NCBI RefSeq assembly: GCF_008831285.2
Contig: NC_045140.1
Span: 23,826,131 to 23,890,130, forward strand
Origin: Nymphaea colorata
Taxonomy: Eukaryota; Streptophyta; Magnoliopsida; Nymphaeales; Nymphaeaceae
DNA length: 64,000 nucleotides
Direction: 5' to 3'
A program made the translations under genes and the position numbers. The notes under the pieces were generated by a model. The model saw only the letters and a list, made by a program, of their open reading frames with translations, did no database searches and was not told the DNA's origin. Each line of letters starts with the position of its first letter. The first letter of the stretch is position 1. This document shows, piece by piece, positions 49,018-61,350 of the stretch.

Positions 49018-49474
49018 AAAATAAATGGTGACTATTGCTATTGAGAGTTACCCACTTCACTCACGAAGACTATTTGATACATGAGATCAAAACAACAAAA
49101 AAAGTGATGTAGAACTTTTTCTTTCTCTTAGCTATCCATTTCAATAAATTAGAGAGTCTCATGGATCAAGATCACTTTGAACGGCCAACACTATATATAT
49201 ATATATACATATAAGAGATACAGAGAGAGAGAGTCTAATATATGGTAGACGTACGAACAAACAAAAATTTGCAGGGAGCTATACATTGGAGACGACTGTA
49301 AACGTGTCGTCAGTTAATTTCTTGATTCTCAGGTTCAAAACGTGCATCCGAAATACTTGATGCTTTTCCTGGCCCCCAAATGAAGGAAGCAGAAGAAGAA
49401 AGCAGGAATTTACAGATATTCAACATCCCGTTTGAAGGGAAGGAGCTTCCGAGCACTGTTAATTTGAAGTCCAA

Positions 49475-49792
49475 CTAAGCGCTGCAGCCAAGCGAAAACC
49501 TGGTCGGCTTTGCGTCAAAACTCCGGTGCTTGCGAAGATCACGGCCGGAGATCTTAGCAAGCAACGCCCTCCTTACCAAGCAGGAGCTTCCACTCGCTGA
49601 GTCGGACTTGGGTGTCAGCGACGGCGGAGCAGGAGGGAGTGGTGGCCGAGCCGCAGAACCCTTTGTGGGAGTGCCGTTCCTGTGGAGGCTGCAGCGGAAG
49701 GAGCCAGGGTGGGAGGTTGGTGAACAGAGACAGGACCGAGACGACGCGCTCGGGCTCCTTGAAGGAGACCAAGAGGAAGACGAAGATGACAT
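49475..49792 (-). CDS. Small serine-rich protein, CLCSPTSHPGSFRCSLH family
   Basis: A single exon of 105 aa. A Ser-only start (MSSSSSSWSPSRSPSASSRS) leads directly into the signature CLCSPTSHPGSFRCSLHR at about residues 21-38. A Pro/Ser spacer and a basic end follow (CLVRRALLAKISGRDLRKHRSF). It corresponds to the short plant subgroup (At1g67910-like). It shares both the signature and the C-terminal VRRALxA motif with the 207-aa protein at 44658-45281, so the two are paralogues. The exon is GC-rich against AT-rich surroundings. Confidence 0.87.
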   Translation of the reverse strand: MSSSSSSWSPSRSPSASSRSCLCSPTSHPGSFRCSLHRNGTPTKGSAARPPLPPAPPSLTPKSDSASGSSCLVRRALLAKISGRDLRKHRSFDAKPTRFSLGCSA

Positions 49793-49860
49793 GGGGAGTC
49801 TCTAAATTTCACTTCTCCGGGAAGTGGGTGAGCCAGTAGAGAGTTCGGGCTTATGTGGCC

Positions 49861-49867
49861 TTATATA
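49861..49867 (-). promoter_or_regulatory. Likely TATA box of the small serine-rich gene
   Basis: On the minus strand TATATAA lies about 70 bases upstream of the ATG at 49792, placing initiation near 49830 with a short leader. Confidence 0.5.
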
Positions 49868-51235
49868 AAATCGGATACAGATTGAATCCCATATGAATAT
49901 CATGCTTTTCTTATGTTTAAACTTATTTTTATAGTTATTTTAGAACATTATTTGTATTTAAAAACCAAATTTTTTAGTTATTTTTGGCATATCATGTGAT
50001 GTGGGGCAGGGTGTGATGTGGAAAAGGTTGAGAGTACGTGGATCTGATGGCACCTTGTTTGGTTGTTTCTTTGCATGCTGATTAGGAAGCCACCACCTTC
50101 CCCGGCCTTTCGGATAAGATCAACTATAAAAGGTCAAGAGGAATTAGGCCAAGTCGAAGTTTCTTTTCCAAAATTCAGCTGCACCAATGCGTCGTCAGTG
50201 GCTTAACTAAAAATTTCAATAGCTTATAATGTAAAAGTTTTCCAAAACTCTTTAAGTTTTTGCACATGACATACCCACTTAGTTAAGGATGGCTACTTCC
50301 CTTATTATTGGACATTGTTTTACAGTTAAAAGCTTTGGACTAAAATTTGGAAATTGTTTGTACAATTATCCACTCCGAGCAAGGCCGAATGTGGCATGCT
50401 CCACTAGTATACAAACATTGCTTGCAACTTACGCCTCCCTGAATTTTTTGGGGAATATAACTGCCCGGTCTGCCCTTGTATGTCGGATGATTCAAATTTT
50501 AAAAATTATAGTCAGAAAACAACTATTAAATTGATATTAAACATGGTTTATGATACGACAGCTATTTATGACAACTTTAACTATTTTTATGGTCTTTTTA
50601 ACGTTGAATTTTTTAAATTTTACTCTCTATATATAATTGGATGGTGACTTTAACTTTTTAGAGTAACATAATCATCTAATTAAGGTTTTGTTTATCAAAT
50701 ATGATGAACAACCAAAATGAAAAGGTTTTTTTAAAATAGTCACCGGAGCAATGCACATTGCCGACACACATCTCACCGTTGTCAGGCAGACGCGTACCAG
50801 CGATACGGATCGGATTTAAATACTCTCAAAAGATTAGATTAGGCAAGAAAGTAGCTACATCATTTTGTCTCTCTTCTAATTGAAAAGGCGATCTATCTGC
50901 GTTTCCAGAAAATTTTAATGCACGTGATTTTCTTCCTTCATCTTCTTTTAGCTTTTGTAAACGTACTCTTTTTTATTATATAGAAAGGAAGACAAAGGGA
51001 AAACGGACAAAGTCGTAGAAGTAGAAGGTCGGCACGTCAGGACAAAGCTTTTGATACGACTGCCTTCCCACTTAGAGCACAGCTCACTCACTTTCCTCCA
51101 ATCTTTTCCACCTTCAACTATTATTATGTTCTCTTTCTTTTTTTTTATGTTTTGTTTGTTGAGAGAACCAATATAAGAATGTAAATGTTTATAAGTTATA
51201 CTTTTTCGGATGAGCAGGAAGTTAACAATTCACAT

Positions 51236-51325
51236 GAAAAAATGACAAAAGATCGGCCCGTCTCAAGGATCTTGATTGAATTGAAAAAATGACAAAAGAT
51301 CGGCCCGTCTCAAGGATCTTGATGA
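51236..51325. repeat. Tandem duplication, 47-base unit
   Basis: Two nearly identical adjacent copies start GAAAAAATGACAAAAGATCG and run through CCCGTCTCAAGGATCTTGAT; the second is slightly shorter at its end. Confidence 0.9.
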
Positions 51326-53808
51326 GTTTCGACATGGGCAGCAGCCAGCAGGTAACTTTCAACTCGATGGAGTACCTTTATCTTTTACAATTTAGGAGAA
51401 TAGTATCGACAACCAACCAACTATGTTGTGCTCCTTGAATCAAATAATTATAAGCATAATATGTTCAACTCCCAAGTTTCAATAGACAAGCTCCAAGGGA
51501 TTTGGTCAAGCTTATTCGGCCATGCAGTCAGTGGCTGCCTGAGGAGAGACGTAGACGACAATGTAGCTAAAAAACTTGGCATTATTGGGTTGGCGGTCAC
51601 TCGGTTCCGCTTAGTGACTTACAAGGGCGCCACCTTGGGTAGTCGATTTTTTAGTTATTTAAAAAAAAAAATTGAAATTTAAACTTAAAATTTATAGATA
51701 TTTTTGTTTTTTAGTATACAATATTACCTCTTTTCTTATTTCATTTCCATGTCCGGTTTTAGATAGGCAACAATGCTTATTCGTGGATATCCGCCGATTC
51801 ATTAAAAAAAAAAAAAAAGAAGAAGAAGATTTTGATTTCTTGGGCATTTGGTCGAGCTCTTTGTTCCGTTTTCGTGTTTGTTTCTGCAAAAGACAAGATA
51901 TTGTTCTTGAGTGAAGGCAAGGCGATAAGGGTAACGACCAAATCCCTTATCTAAAACGATGGAGGGAAAGCCTCTCTGCTTCTGTATTCTCCTCAACGTC
52001 GCAGTCATGGTGTGATCTTTCTTATAAGAAAGACAAATGGAAAATAGCCATCTCCTCTTAATTGCACCCCACTCACTCCGATCCCACATTTCCATATAAT
52101 GGGAACTGCGATGACCGGATGTGACGGCGATGCACATCAGAAATCCCAGCACTCCCATCACAATTTCTAGGCGACCTACCAAAACACTCCTGTTACTATC
52201 CGCATTAATGCAGATATTAGAGGCGTTTCAATTTGAAATTCTCACAATTTGAGAACCGTGAGTTTAAGATCAGACCCTCCACAATCCCATCTTAAATTCG
52301 ACTTTTTCTCAGTGCAGATTCGACCTTTTCTCAATGAAAAGAAGTAAAATAAGAAAAGTGTGGATATTAAATTTTTGATGAACCATATATTTTACCATGA
52401 ATCTTTGAGCATGTCAACAAAAGCATGCTACATCAGAACCACATCAAATTCGTAGATTTCAAATCGAGAGTAAACAAATTTTAAAGATAACTTGGTCCTA
52501 CAGAAAACTGAAGTCTATTATCATGCAGGTGATGTGAACAGTGATGCCGTTTTCATTTAGTTGGTGTGAGCGTGAAAATTGAAACTTTTTCACGTTATGT
52601 CTGTATATTTTGTTAACAAACACAGAACCCAAGGGGACACATAATTGGTAGAACACTTAGAATTTTCATATTTGGATGTTTTTCAGAGTCTTTCTAAGGT
52701 TTTTATCTTTAACTATTCTTATACATTCTTCTCATTTTATTATAAATAACGATATCTATTAGAGACTTATTAAGCAGAATCCCTGAAGCAGCAGACAGGT
52801 TTTTCAATTTGCAGAACACTGATCCAAATACCTTTTAAGGCATTGACCACATAAAGGTTTCTGGAGGGTAAGGTTGCCTTTCATGTGACAGTATTAAATG
52901 GTAAGAGACAGCAACTAGTGCGGTCAGGCCACACGACTCAAAGTGGCTCCTCTTGGAGTTAATGTGGTCAGGTCCCTCGGATTCAAGAGTGGCTTCTCTT
53001 ATCTAGACGAAAAGAAAAGTTCATAAGAGCAGATGAACTTATAGTTTTGCCATGCAGATTAGTCCTGAACATTAACAAGCACCGTTCAACTTAAAAAAAA
53101 AAAAAAAAATAGCGCCATTGATTTGAACATTTTGCGAGCCAATCTGAGTTGAGCCACGGTCCGTGTTCTGTCCGTAGCTTATTCTGTGAGATGAAAAATC
53201 TTTTGGATATACCTGCAAAGGTCTCTCAAACACCAACCAAACTATTGTACATGGATAAAGCACAACAACCATGGCTGAAGCTTTGCTCCCAGAAATTCAT
53301 TCTATGGTTCACTAGATACCACCATTCTCATCTACAGTCTATATAACGTGAACGGCACTGATATTTTGAGCAGAATCCAGTCTTGTGATTTCACTGCACA
53401 GGGACAGGATTCAACGGAGAAGGGGAGCTACAAATCAGAAGTGCATTCACCATTTCTCTACCTGGAGATCAGACAACCCAGCAATAAGCTTTAATTGTTC
53501 CTGTTCCCCAACACAAGCATCAATCAAATTGGAAGTCTTGCATGTCCAAAGTTGCCATAATCTTCCAGATTACCACAAGATTGAGCACAGCATCCACACC
53601 ATTCATTACAGGACAGACACAGGGACTTCGTCCGACGGACAGATACTATCTAATGCACACTATGAAAGGAAGATGAGGTACAGTAAAATACACATCTTAT
53701 ACCTACAACTCAGCACCCATCACACTGAAGCAAATATATATGTACATGCCCTCGACCTTGCATTTTCAGATTCAATGGTGTTAAATTCCTAGGCTTTTTA
53801 TGTCGAAC

Positions 53809-56800
53809 CTATGGAGCCTTCCTTGGTGACCGTCCTTGAGGGATCTGATAAGGGAGTTTACTGAACTTGCGATGTCGCCTTTCTCGAGCATATATGACCC
53901 AGAAAATCAAGGAGACCATCACAGCTGCAGAGACCATGACCAAGCCAATATATACCCAACCGCTGTATTTTCGCAGGCCAGGGCATTTGGTTTTGCTAAT
54001 AGTAGAAAATGTATCACGGACAAAAGAACAATCCTCTAACTGCACCAGGAATGGGCCATAGTGGTACAGGCCATAGCTCACATTGACTGCTGCTGCCATC
54101 TGAGTATAGATGGATGGTGTGATTCGGCCGACTGTGCTGCATATTCCAGATGATGAAACCTTGCACACATATCCTTGCCAAACCTGGAGAAAGCAGAAAT
54201 TAGTCTGGAGAAGGTTGCAAAAGCAGACGAAGTTTCTGTTACAAACACACGAATTGCCAATGAGTATATACAAATGCTGTATGAATGAAGGTCACTTACC
54301 TGTGTTGCATTGTCAAAGTCTACTTCACCAGCTTCACATTGCCGGTCCATCATATCAGGTGTAAAAGGATTGCAGAGAGTGGGCATCAAAGGTCCCGATT
54401 GGTTATAATAAAATAGAGAAAGAGAAGGAACAAAATTCTGATTGCTGATGTTCATAATGACCTGATTGACAACATTAACCATTTGGTAGGTAACTTTCTT
54501 GCTTTGATAAAGAGACTCATTGGCCGTAGCAATATCAACACAAGGGAGTATGTGATCCAGAGCAGTTTTAGCAGTTGGGTGCATGACCCATTCATCCATT
54601 GCAACACACGTATCTGAGGTAGCACTGGCATAAACAAGAAAAGCCCTTCAGTTAGACTCAATTATGTAGACTAAAATATAAGTAAAAGAAAATAAAAAGA
54701 TCAATGTATTAAGCGATAAGAAATTAGTAGCTGCAGTTTCATTCAACTACTCAAGGTTCTTCATTAAACAATACAAATTCATGAATTTTCAAGACTGCAT
54801 GTTTTCAAATTTAAACTTCATAGCAACAATTAGCTTCTTGATTTATGGATTCTCCCAAAACAAAACTTGAAATGTCAACGACAATGTTTTCAGAAGAAAA
54901 TCATATGCTAAACGAAACACTAACCATTTCCTATTTTCTAATTTCCTGTACCTTGAACTGCAAATATCATATAAAATATTGAACCGCAGCTACTATATTA
55001 AACATTGTAAAAATAAAATATAAGTCTGGAAAATGTTTCCCCTTGTAGAAAGTGTGAGAGTATTCAGTTTACGTAGGAATTCTCACTATTTTATGTAGGA
55101 ATTCTCACTATATGCCCCAAATAAAGAAATGTATAAAAGCAAAGGAGAAAACTGACAAACTACATGTTGCCTAATGAAATCAACCATACATTCTACAATT
55201 AAAGAAAATTTAATCGGAATTTTCCAATACAATTTCTTTACCATAATAGAATTGCGTTCAAGAAGAAAAGTGCCGCATTGAAATTAAACAAATAGTAGTT
55301 TTTTTTTTTTCCTTTGCTGAGTAATCTAACAAATTAAAATAGCTAAACATAATAGCAGAAACGCAAGCAGACCCCAGATAGCACATTTTAACAGTGAAAG
55401 TACAAATCCTGCTATTACAAAAAGTCCAAACATTTTAGGTGGATCAGTTCAAGAGATTCGGCAGCTAAAAGGAAAACAAGTTCAGGATTAAGCACATGCA
55501 TCTCTTGTTGCACCGAAAAAAGCATTTGGGAGGCTTCACATAGATCTACACCTAGTGTGGGCCCTGTGGAAAATATTTCTAAGAGAAGTAGCTATGCATC
55601 TTTTGTTGAAAGGTGCAGCTAGCAAAACTGGGCAAGCACACGGAGACAATTGCTAAGGAATACTCCACTCAAGTGATGGTGGGAGTTTCCAACTGCAATG
55701 CAAAACATTAAGAGCCAACTTTACTGCAGTTTTTTTTTCTTCCCCCAGCTGATGCTTATTAGTGTTATTAGCATTTAAACACCCATTGACTATAGATTAC
55801 TTCCATGATTCATAATGATAAGCTATATAACTACATTAGAAAACAAGCCCACATAAACCTTCATGTTTTGTCCCTTAATAGTTATTTTCCTAAGAAGAGA
55901 ATACTTTTTCCCAACAAATTGTATTTGTAGCATTCAAAAATTTCAGTGTCCAGGCCTAATCACTTGTTGAGATATGCATTAACAAAATATCACTATTTCA
56001 GTAAATTTTTTGGACAATATGCACATGAATCATAACATACTTATTTCTTAGAATAAAGAAACAGATACAGCAAAAGCCAAAAGGTGTTGTTTTAATAGCA
56101 CATCAAATACATACGTAACATTGAAATGGGACATTGGCATGCTATAACAATTCATACAAATGAAGCAAAGCATATTCATGAATAATGTCTTAATGAGAGG
56201 ACTGACATGTGGGTTCAAAACAGAACATAATATACATATGTGAGGAACAATACAGGGACTGATGCTTTTCATAAAAGTTGGTTAGGAACTGAAGATCATC
56301 TTTCCTCGGTGACAACAGAGAGACGAGATCACTCAGAAGATGAAAGGACCAATCACAAGTGATAACACAGAGCATACTCTTTTCCCAGAAGTTAACCATA
56401 ATTAGTTAGATACACAACCATGTTATCCTGGTACAAGGTTGCCCATGGTATATATAGTGTATTTTCCCGCATTTAAGGTAACTGAAACATCACAGTTGAT
56501 CTCTTAATTTTCGCACGGATGGTTCATCCATTATGCATGTCACTTTACAGAACTAAACTCTTTGAGCTCTATCAGCTTGGTAGCATGATGCACGCTCATC
56601 ATCAAATGCAAAGTTCTGGTAGATATTAATCAGAATACAGAAATTAGCATTCTTAATGGAGGTATTACTGTTGGCCAAGATTAATGAATATAATGATTGA
56701 AAAAAACATGCTTATGAAATTTACATTAAAAAAACTTACTTGTTGAGTATAAGAAATACACCACATAAGATCACCGTACCAGTAACAAGCAACCATCCTA

Positions 56801-58319
56801 CAATCACCAAGCTGCACAAACATGACAGATTGAACCAGATCTTGGTTTCAAGAACTAAAATATTTAAACACCATAACATAAACATAAGTTCAAGTGCTTT
56901 CAGGGAACTTTTTTGACTCACATATAGACAAGAGCTTGCAGTCCGAGTATGGAAAATACTGCAAGGAAGAAACCGAAAATGGTACGTTAGCAGAACGTTA
57001 TAATACAATAGGTGCAAGAAATTAAACTATTTTGAGTCGTGAGTGATTACAAAACCCCAGGAACACCAACAAGAGCATCACAGCAGCAATAATAATCAAC
57101 TCAAGCCGCCTGCATTGCCAAAAGGCGTGGCACAATCAGGATATCAAATCGCCTACCCACTACAGCAGTAAGAAATAATAAAGAGAATCGCCCCAAAATA
57201 ACTCAAGGGTGTAACTCAATCCTCACACGGAGTCTAGAAGCTTCCGAATACCATCAGAGTTCTGTTTTGTTTGGTATTCAAGATCATTAGCAGTGGAATT
57301 GAGCTTGGTCTGAATTGTATCAATTTTCTTCTGATCATCCGCAGGAAGAAAGACCTGATCCACTGTAATTGTCTTGGCAGCAGCCAAGTAATTGGAAAAG
57401 TTTCTCAGATTGCTCACTGTGAGATTCGCCTGACCAACGACATAATTGAGGGTACTTGTAGTGCTGCTGTGGAATTCGCCCTGCCCGTTGTACAACACCA
57501 CGCAGCCCACGCTGACCAACCAAAAAGAAAGAAAGTTCAAGAAAATGTACGAAAAAAAAACAAAAAGAAAAACAAAATGGTAGGAACTTGGTAGAAGATG
57601 ATTGAGTACATGGCAGCGATGGTGAAAACGATGAGGAAGAAGAGGGATAGAGCATAGGCCGTTCTGGAATAAGGATAGCCACGTCTCCGCTCGGGGAAGC
57701 AGCAATAGCAGCAAACAGCGAAAAATAGTGTCAGACCGAAGATCACGAACCAAGCAGCAGCGATGGCAAAGAGTGGGGCTGCGGTGAAACCAACCGACTG
57801 CAGAAGTCGAATCAGAGACTCATAACCTCAGGATCATATTTCATACAATCAAATGGAGAGCGAAAGAAAAATGCAGAGAGAGAGAGAGAAAGAGAAACCA
57901 ACAGCCCAATAATGAATGCTGCTGATATTCCATCCCCCACTGTAGCGTTTGAAGCCGTCCAATGGGTCCTTCCTGTAAGTTCGATTCGCAGCAAGGATGA
58001 ACGAGCTGTTCTCCTTCACAGCCTCCCCTGGAGAAGGCGCAATCTCTGCCAAAACCCTCCTCTCCGTGTCAAACAAACTACGACTCACCTCTTCTCCTTT
58101 CCTTTGTGGAACAACGAAGCTGAAACTCACCTCCCCTGTACACACGCACGACATACACAGTCATGAAAAAGCCTCCGCAAATGATCCGAACCAGACACAT
58201 TTTAGCTGAACCATACCTGCAAAGGAGAAGGTCTCCGCATGGAAGCAGAGCGTGGGAAGGAAGAAGACACAGAGGCAGAGAATAGGAAACACGCATTTGG
58301 TTTTCAGAAAACCCACCAT
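53809..58319 (-). CDS. Multi-pass membrane protein with signal peptide, plant-specific family
   Basis: Nine exons: 58319-58217, 58135-57903, 57797-57610, 57511-57227, 57109-57051, 56958-56922, 56811-56740, 54624-54300 and 54183-53809. All are GT-AG; 1677 bases give 558 aa. A cleavable signal peptide spans residues 1 to about 26 (VFPILCLCVFFLPTLCF). A luminal part follows, then membrane segments at about 113-145 (next to CCYCCFPERRRGYPYSR), 155-180, 270-300, 302-325 and 510-532, and a basic cytosolic tail (ARERRHRKFSKLP). Two luminal loops carry NxT/S sites (NLT, NFS, NAT, NVS) and conserved cysteines. Order and motifs (GQGEFHSSTTSTLNYVVGQANLTV, NQSGPLMPTLCNPF, GLYHYGPF) match remembered Arabidopsis At2g25270/At1g80540 proteins of unknown function. 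The topology resembles prominin/tweety-like proteins, but this is only a shape comparison. Exon 6 is only 37 bases. Confidence 0.9.
55068..55111. repeat. Small tandem repeat in membrane-protein intron 7
   Basis: The word GTAGGAATTCTCACTAT occurs twice in close succession inside the 2.1-kb intron between exons 7 and 8. Confidence 0.7.
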
Positions 58320-58340
58320 GTTGCTGCTTTCTTTCTGCAG

Positions 58341-58344
<4 letters not shown>

Positions 58345-58374
<30 letters not shown>
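58345..58374. repeat. (GA)n, read as (CT)n in the leader of the membrane-protein gene
   Basis: About 15 units lying 26 bases upstream of the ATG at 58319. On the coding strand this is a CT run directly in front of the start codon, a common feature of plant 5' leaders. A second purine patch follows at about 58419-58450. Confidence 0.85.
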
Positions 58375-58376
<2 letters not shown>

Positions 58377-61194
58377 GTTGAGTGGTTAAAGCTTTCTCAT
58401 GTCAATATCACCGTTGGTGGAGAGAGAGAAAGAGAGGAGAAGGAGGAGGGGATTGAAGCTTCTAGCAGAAACAGTGTTAACGCGCTCTCTTTTGTGAAAA
58501 ACACACCAAAAAGGTGACCTGTCCGTTCCCTCCTCCCCCTTACTTTTCAAAGACTCTTTTCGCAGCATAGTTAACCTCGGTATCCGGTTCTTCTCTCTCA
58601 TCAGTCATATAATAACAACACACATATTGAAAATGGAGCCAGATTGTCTGCATTTACAGTTGCACAGTATGTCTTTAATTCATAAGACGCATGTTTGGAG
58701 GCGTTCCCTTTCTTTTATATTAATCAGAAGAGAGAAGCCAGAAGCCACCACAATGAGGGATTGAGGGGACTAATTACAACACTAAACAGTACCCAAGTTA
58801 AGATCTCGGAGAGGGAGATAAATAAGAGTTTGTAATTTTTCCCGGAGATAAAAGAGTTTGTAACGTAGAGCCAACAATGGCGGATTGGTCAAAAACGTGT
58901 ACTGACAGCAAACCAGACCCTTCTGAGGTCTGAACTTTCCTTTTTCTCTACGGCTTTGAGGATCTACCGCACCCAACGTAAGGGACGGCTCACTTTTTAT
59001 AGGGATCAGTGGCAGGAGAAGAAGAAAATCAGTTTCTTTACCAAAAATAGAAAAAACCACCAACTTTTACTTCAGAGAAAAATATATGAATAATAGACGT
59101 AACGTAACAGACACAGAAAGATCATAAAGGCGTTCACCGTTGAAATATTGAACAAGATCGACAAATGAAGTAGCCCATTGAATTACTGAGTTGCTGTCGT
59201 CTTTCGATGAACGTGGAGCTCCTTCTTCTTTGACGCATGAAGGTGCCAGATGTTCATGGCTCACCACTCCGCTTATATTCAAATGTCAACACAAACTTTC
59301 CCAGTTGGATATTTCTCGATATGATGCATGTTGGCGACACTGAAAGGGGCCAATTCATAGAAATATTTGTACTATCTGCAGAAAACTAAATTGACATGAA
59401 ATAAGTGACTTTCAGATCTCAAATTTTTTGCAGGAAAACCTTTCGTGGACATGACCTCTGTGATTTTACTCGACAACAACCAACCTTGAATTGCTAAGCA
59501 GGCTGAAATACATTTTGGTTCTGATCAATTTTTTTTAGTAATGACAAGTCGATTCACTATCCCATACCAACATGGGAAAAATGCTTCGAATTTTAATAAA
59601 AAACAATTTGATTGTGAAAGGATTTATGAAGTACATCGGAATAAAAAATATTCATATGAAACATGGTGATCTGTTTGGTGCAATCGAAGACACCTGCTTA
59701 GTCCCTTTACGCACAATGGGGGCACGGGCTTTGGTTCCTTCTCAAATTTTTAAAAAATTCAAAAATTTATATGTAAACTTAAAACAATACAATGTCATTT
59801 AAAAATTTGTAAAAGTTTATTTCAATCTTTGTTAAAATTTTGAAACTATAGTTCAAACCTTGCATTATATCAAGGTTGAGTTGGTATTATGGCATTTCGT
59901 CAGCAACGATACAATGTCATAACAAAAAAACTTGTATTATGTCATCTCATTAGCAATGATATAATGTCATAATAAAAAACTTTCGTTGCTACCTATCGTA
60001 AGTTGATTATTGTATTAATACAAACGTGAATAAAATATCATAATAAATTAACAACGTGATGTAAACAATGGGTAATCTAGGTGATGTAAAGGAAACAAAC
60101 TCTATTTTTCATCTAATTGTTTTCATATTAGCGTGAGGAGTAGGTTATATGTGATGACTCTCAAAAAGAGACCGTATGTTGTAAGCTACAAATGATCAAA
60201 ACGGCCTTATTTGTTATATACAAGAATCCCCTATAAAGAAAAAAGTGGAACTCGAAAAATAAATCTCTATAAAATTATAAAAATACTCATCAATTAAGAA
60301 GGTGGGAACATGCGTTCACATGTTGGTGAGATAAAGCGTGTTAATAATAGTTGCTAATAACTAGCTTTGCACTTTTTTTTGAGTTTTAATTGTCTTTTTA
60401 GGAATATATCAAAAGTTTTAAAACTTGAAATTTTGTAAAAAAAAAAAAAGGATAATGACTCTATACCCTAAGGAGATGAATAGTGGAATGAACGTTTCGG
60501 CTTTCTACCAAACGGTGGGAAAAAACTACTGCAGGCATTTGAAAACTACAAAAATTTAATTTTTAAAGACATGAAATTTTACATGGTCGGCTAGCTTCAA
60601 AGTCACACCAATATCGATATACGTTTAAAATAAGAGGTTTATTTAGCATATATAAAAATTTGAAAAATTATATTTCTGTCCTTAATAAAACTTTAAAACT
60701 ATAATTCGGCTAAGAGTAATTCGGCTTCTCTTAATGAAAAAAACCTTTAAAACTATAATTGGGCTCCTCTTCATAGGCTCACATCTTTGCTGCCATCTCA
60801 TTTTCCTGTTGTGCATTTGTAATGGAAACAGTGAGATATGCAGAGTTCGTACAATATATATTGGACAATCAAACTGAGGATTCCAAACCCAAGGATGCAA
60901 TCGGTTTTGAGAAAGATATCATTTAGACGCCGTGAAATCATCTTTTCCCCCTTGAAACAGCAGGCTATCGCCTGAGACGGCCATTTCCCACTTCCGAACT
61001 CCGGCAACATGAACTGAGGAATCTCTCTCTTCCCTCTCTCTGCTTTTCAACTTGATGGCTAGCTCGTATGGTTTATGCCTTATATGGAGAAAGATATGTT
61101 TTGAGAGATTCTGAAAAGCCAGTGTCATATATATACTTATATATATAGTATTAATTTCATCAACAATTATTTGCATACCTCAAAAGATTAACAG

Positions 61195-61350
61195 ACACCA
61201 ACTGAGACATAAAAGACACGAACTGAGTCGAGTTTAAATGAGTCGAGCTTGTGTAACATGAACACAATTTATAACTAGAGTTTCAACTCAAACTCAAGCT
61301 CCAGCGGAGCATATATAAGCGAGTTCAAATCGAGCCAACTGATTGGACAT
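61195..61350. mobile_element. Possible degraded hAT-type fragment
   Basis: GAGTCGAGTTTAAATGAGTC and CTCAAACTCAAGCTCCAG words in opposite orientations resemble the inner part of the element at 38964-39409. No ends or target duplication are visible. Confidence 0.3.

Larger units (their letters stand above)
45282..49474. other. Spacer between the two serine-rich genes
   Basis: 4.2 kb between the two 3' ends, with no supported gene. It contains a GT run at about 45965-45986, an imperfect 62-base tandem duplication at 46198-46319, (TA)n at 47368-47400, a hAT-end-like AAGGCTGGACA at about 48287 and the long (TA)n at 48940-49012. The ORF at 48505-48852 resembles no family I know. Confidence 0.55.
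49793..53808. other. Spacer upstream of the small serine-rich gene
   Basis: 4.0 kb of AT-rich sequence with no gene supported. It contains a 47-base tandem duplication at 51236-51325 and A-runs near 51660, 51805 and 53093. Small ORFs (50289-50534, 51428-51682, 51802-52182) have no recognisable content. Confidence 0.55.
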
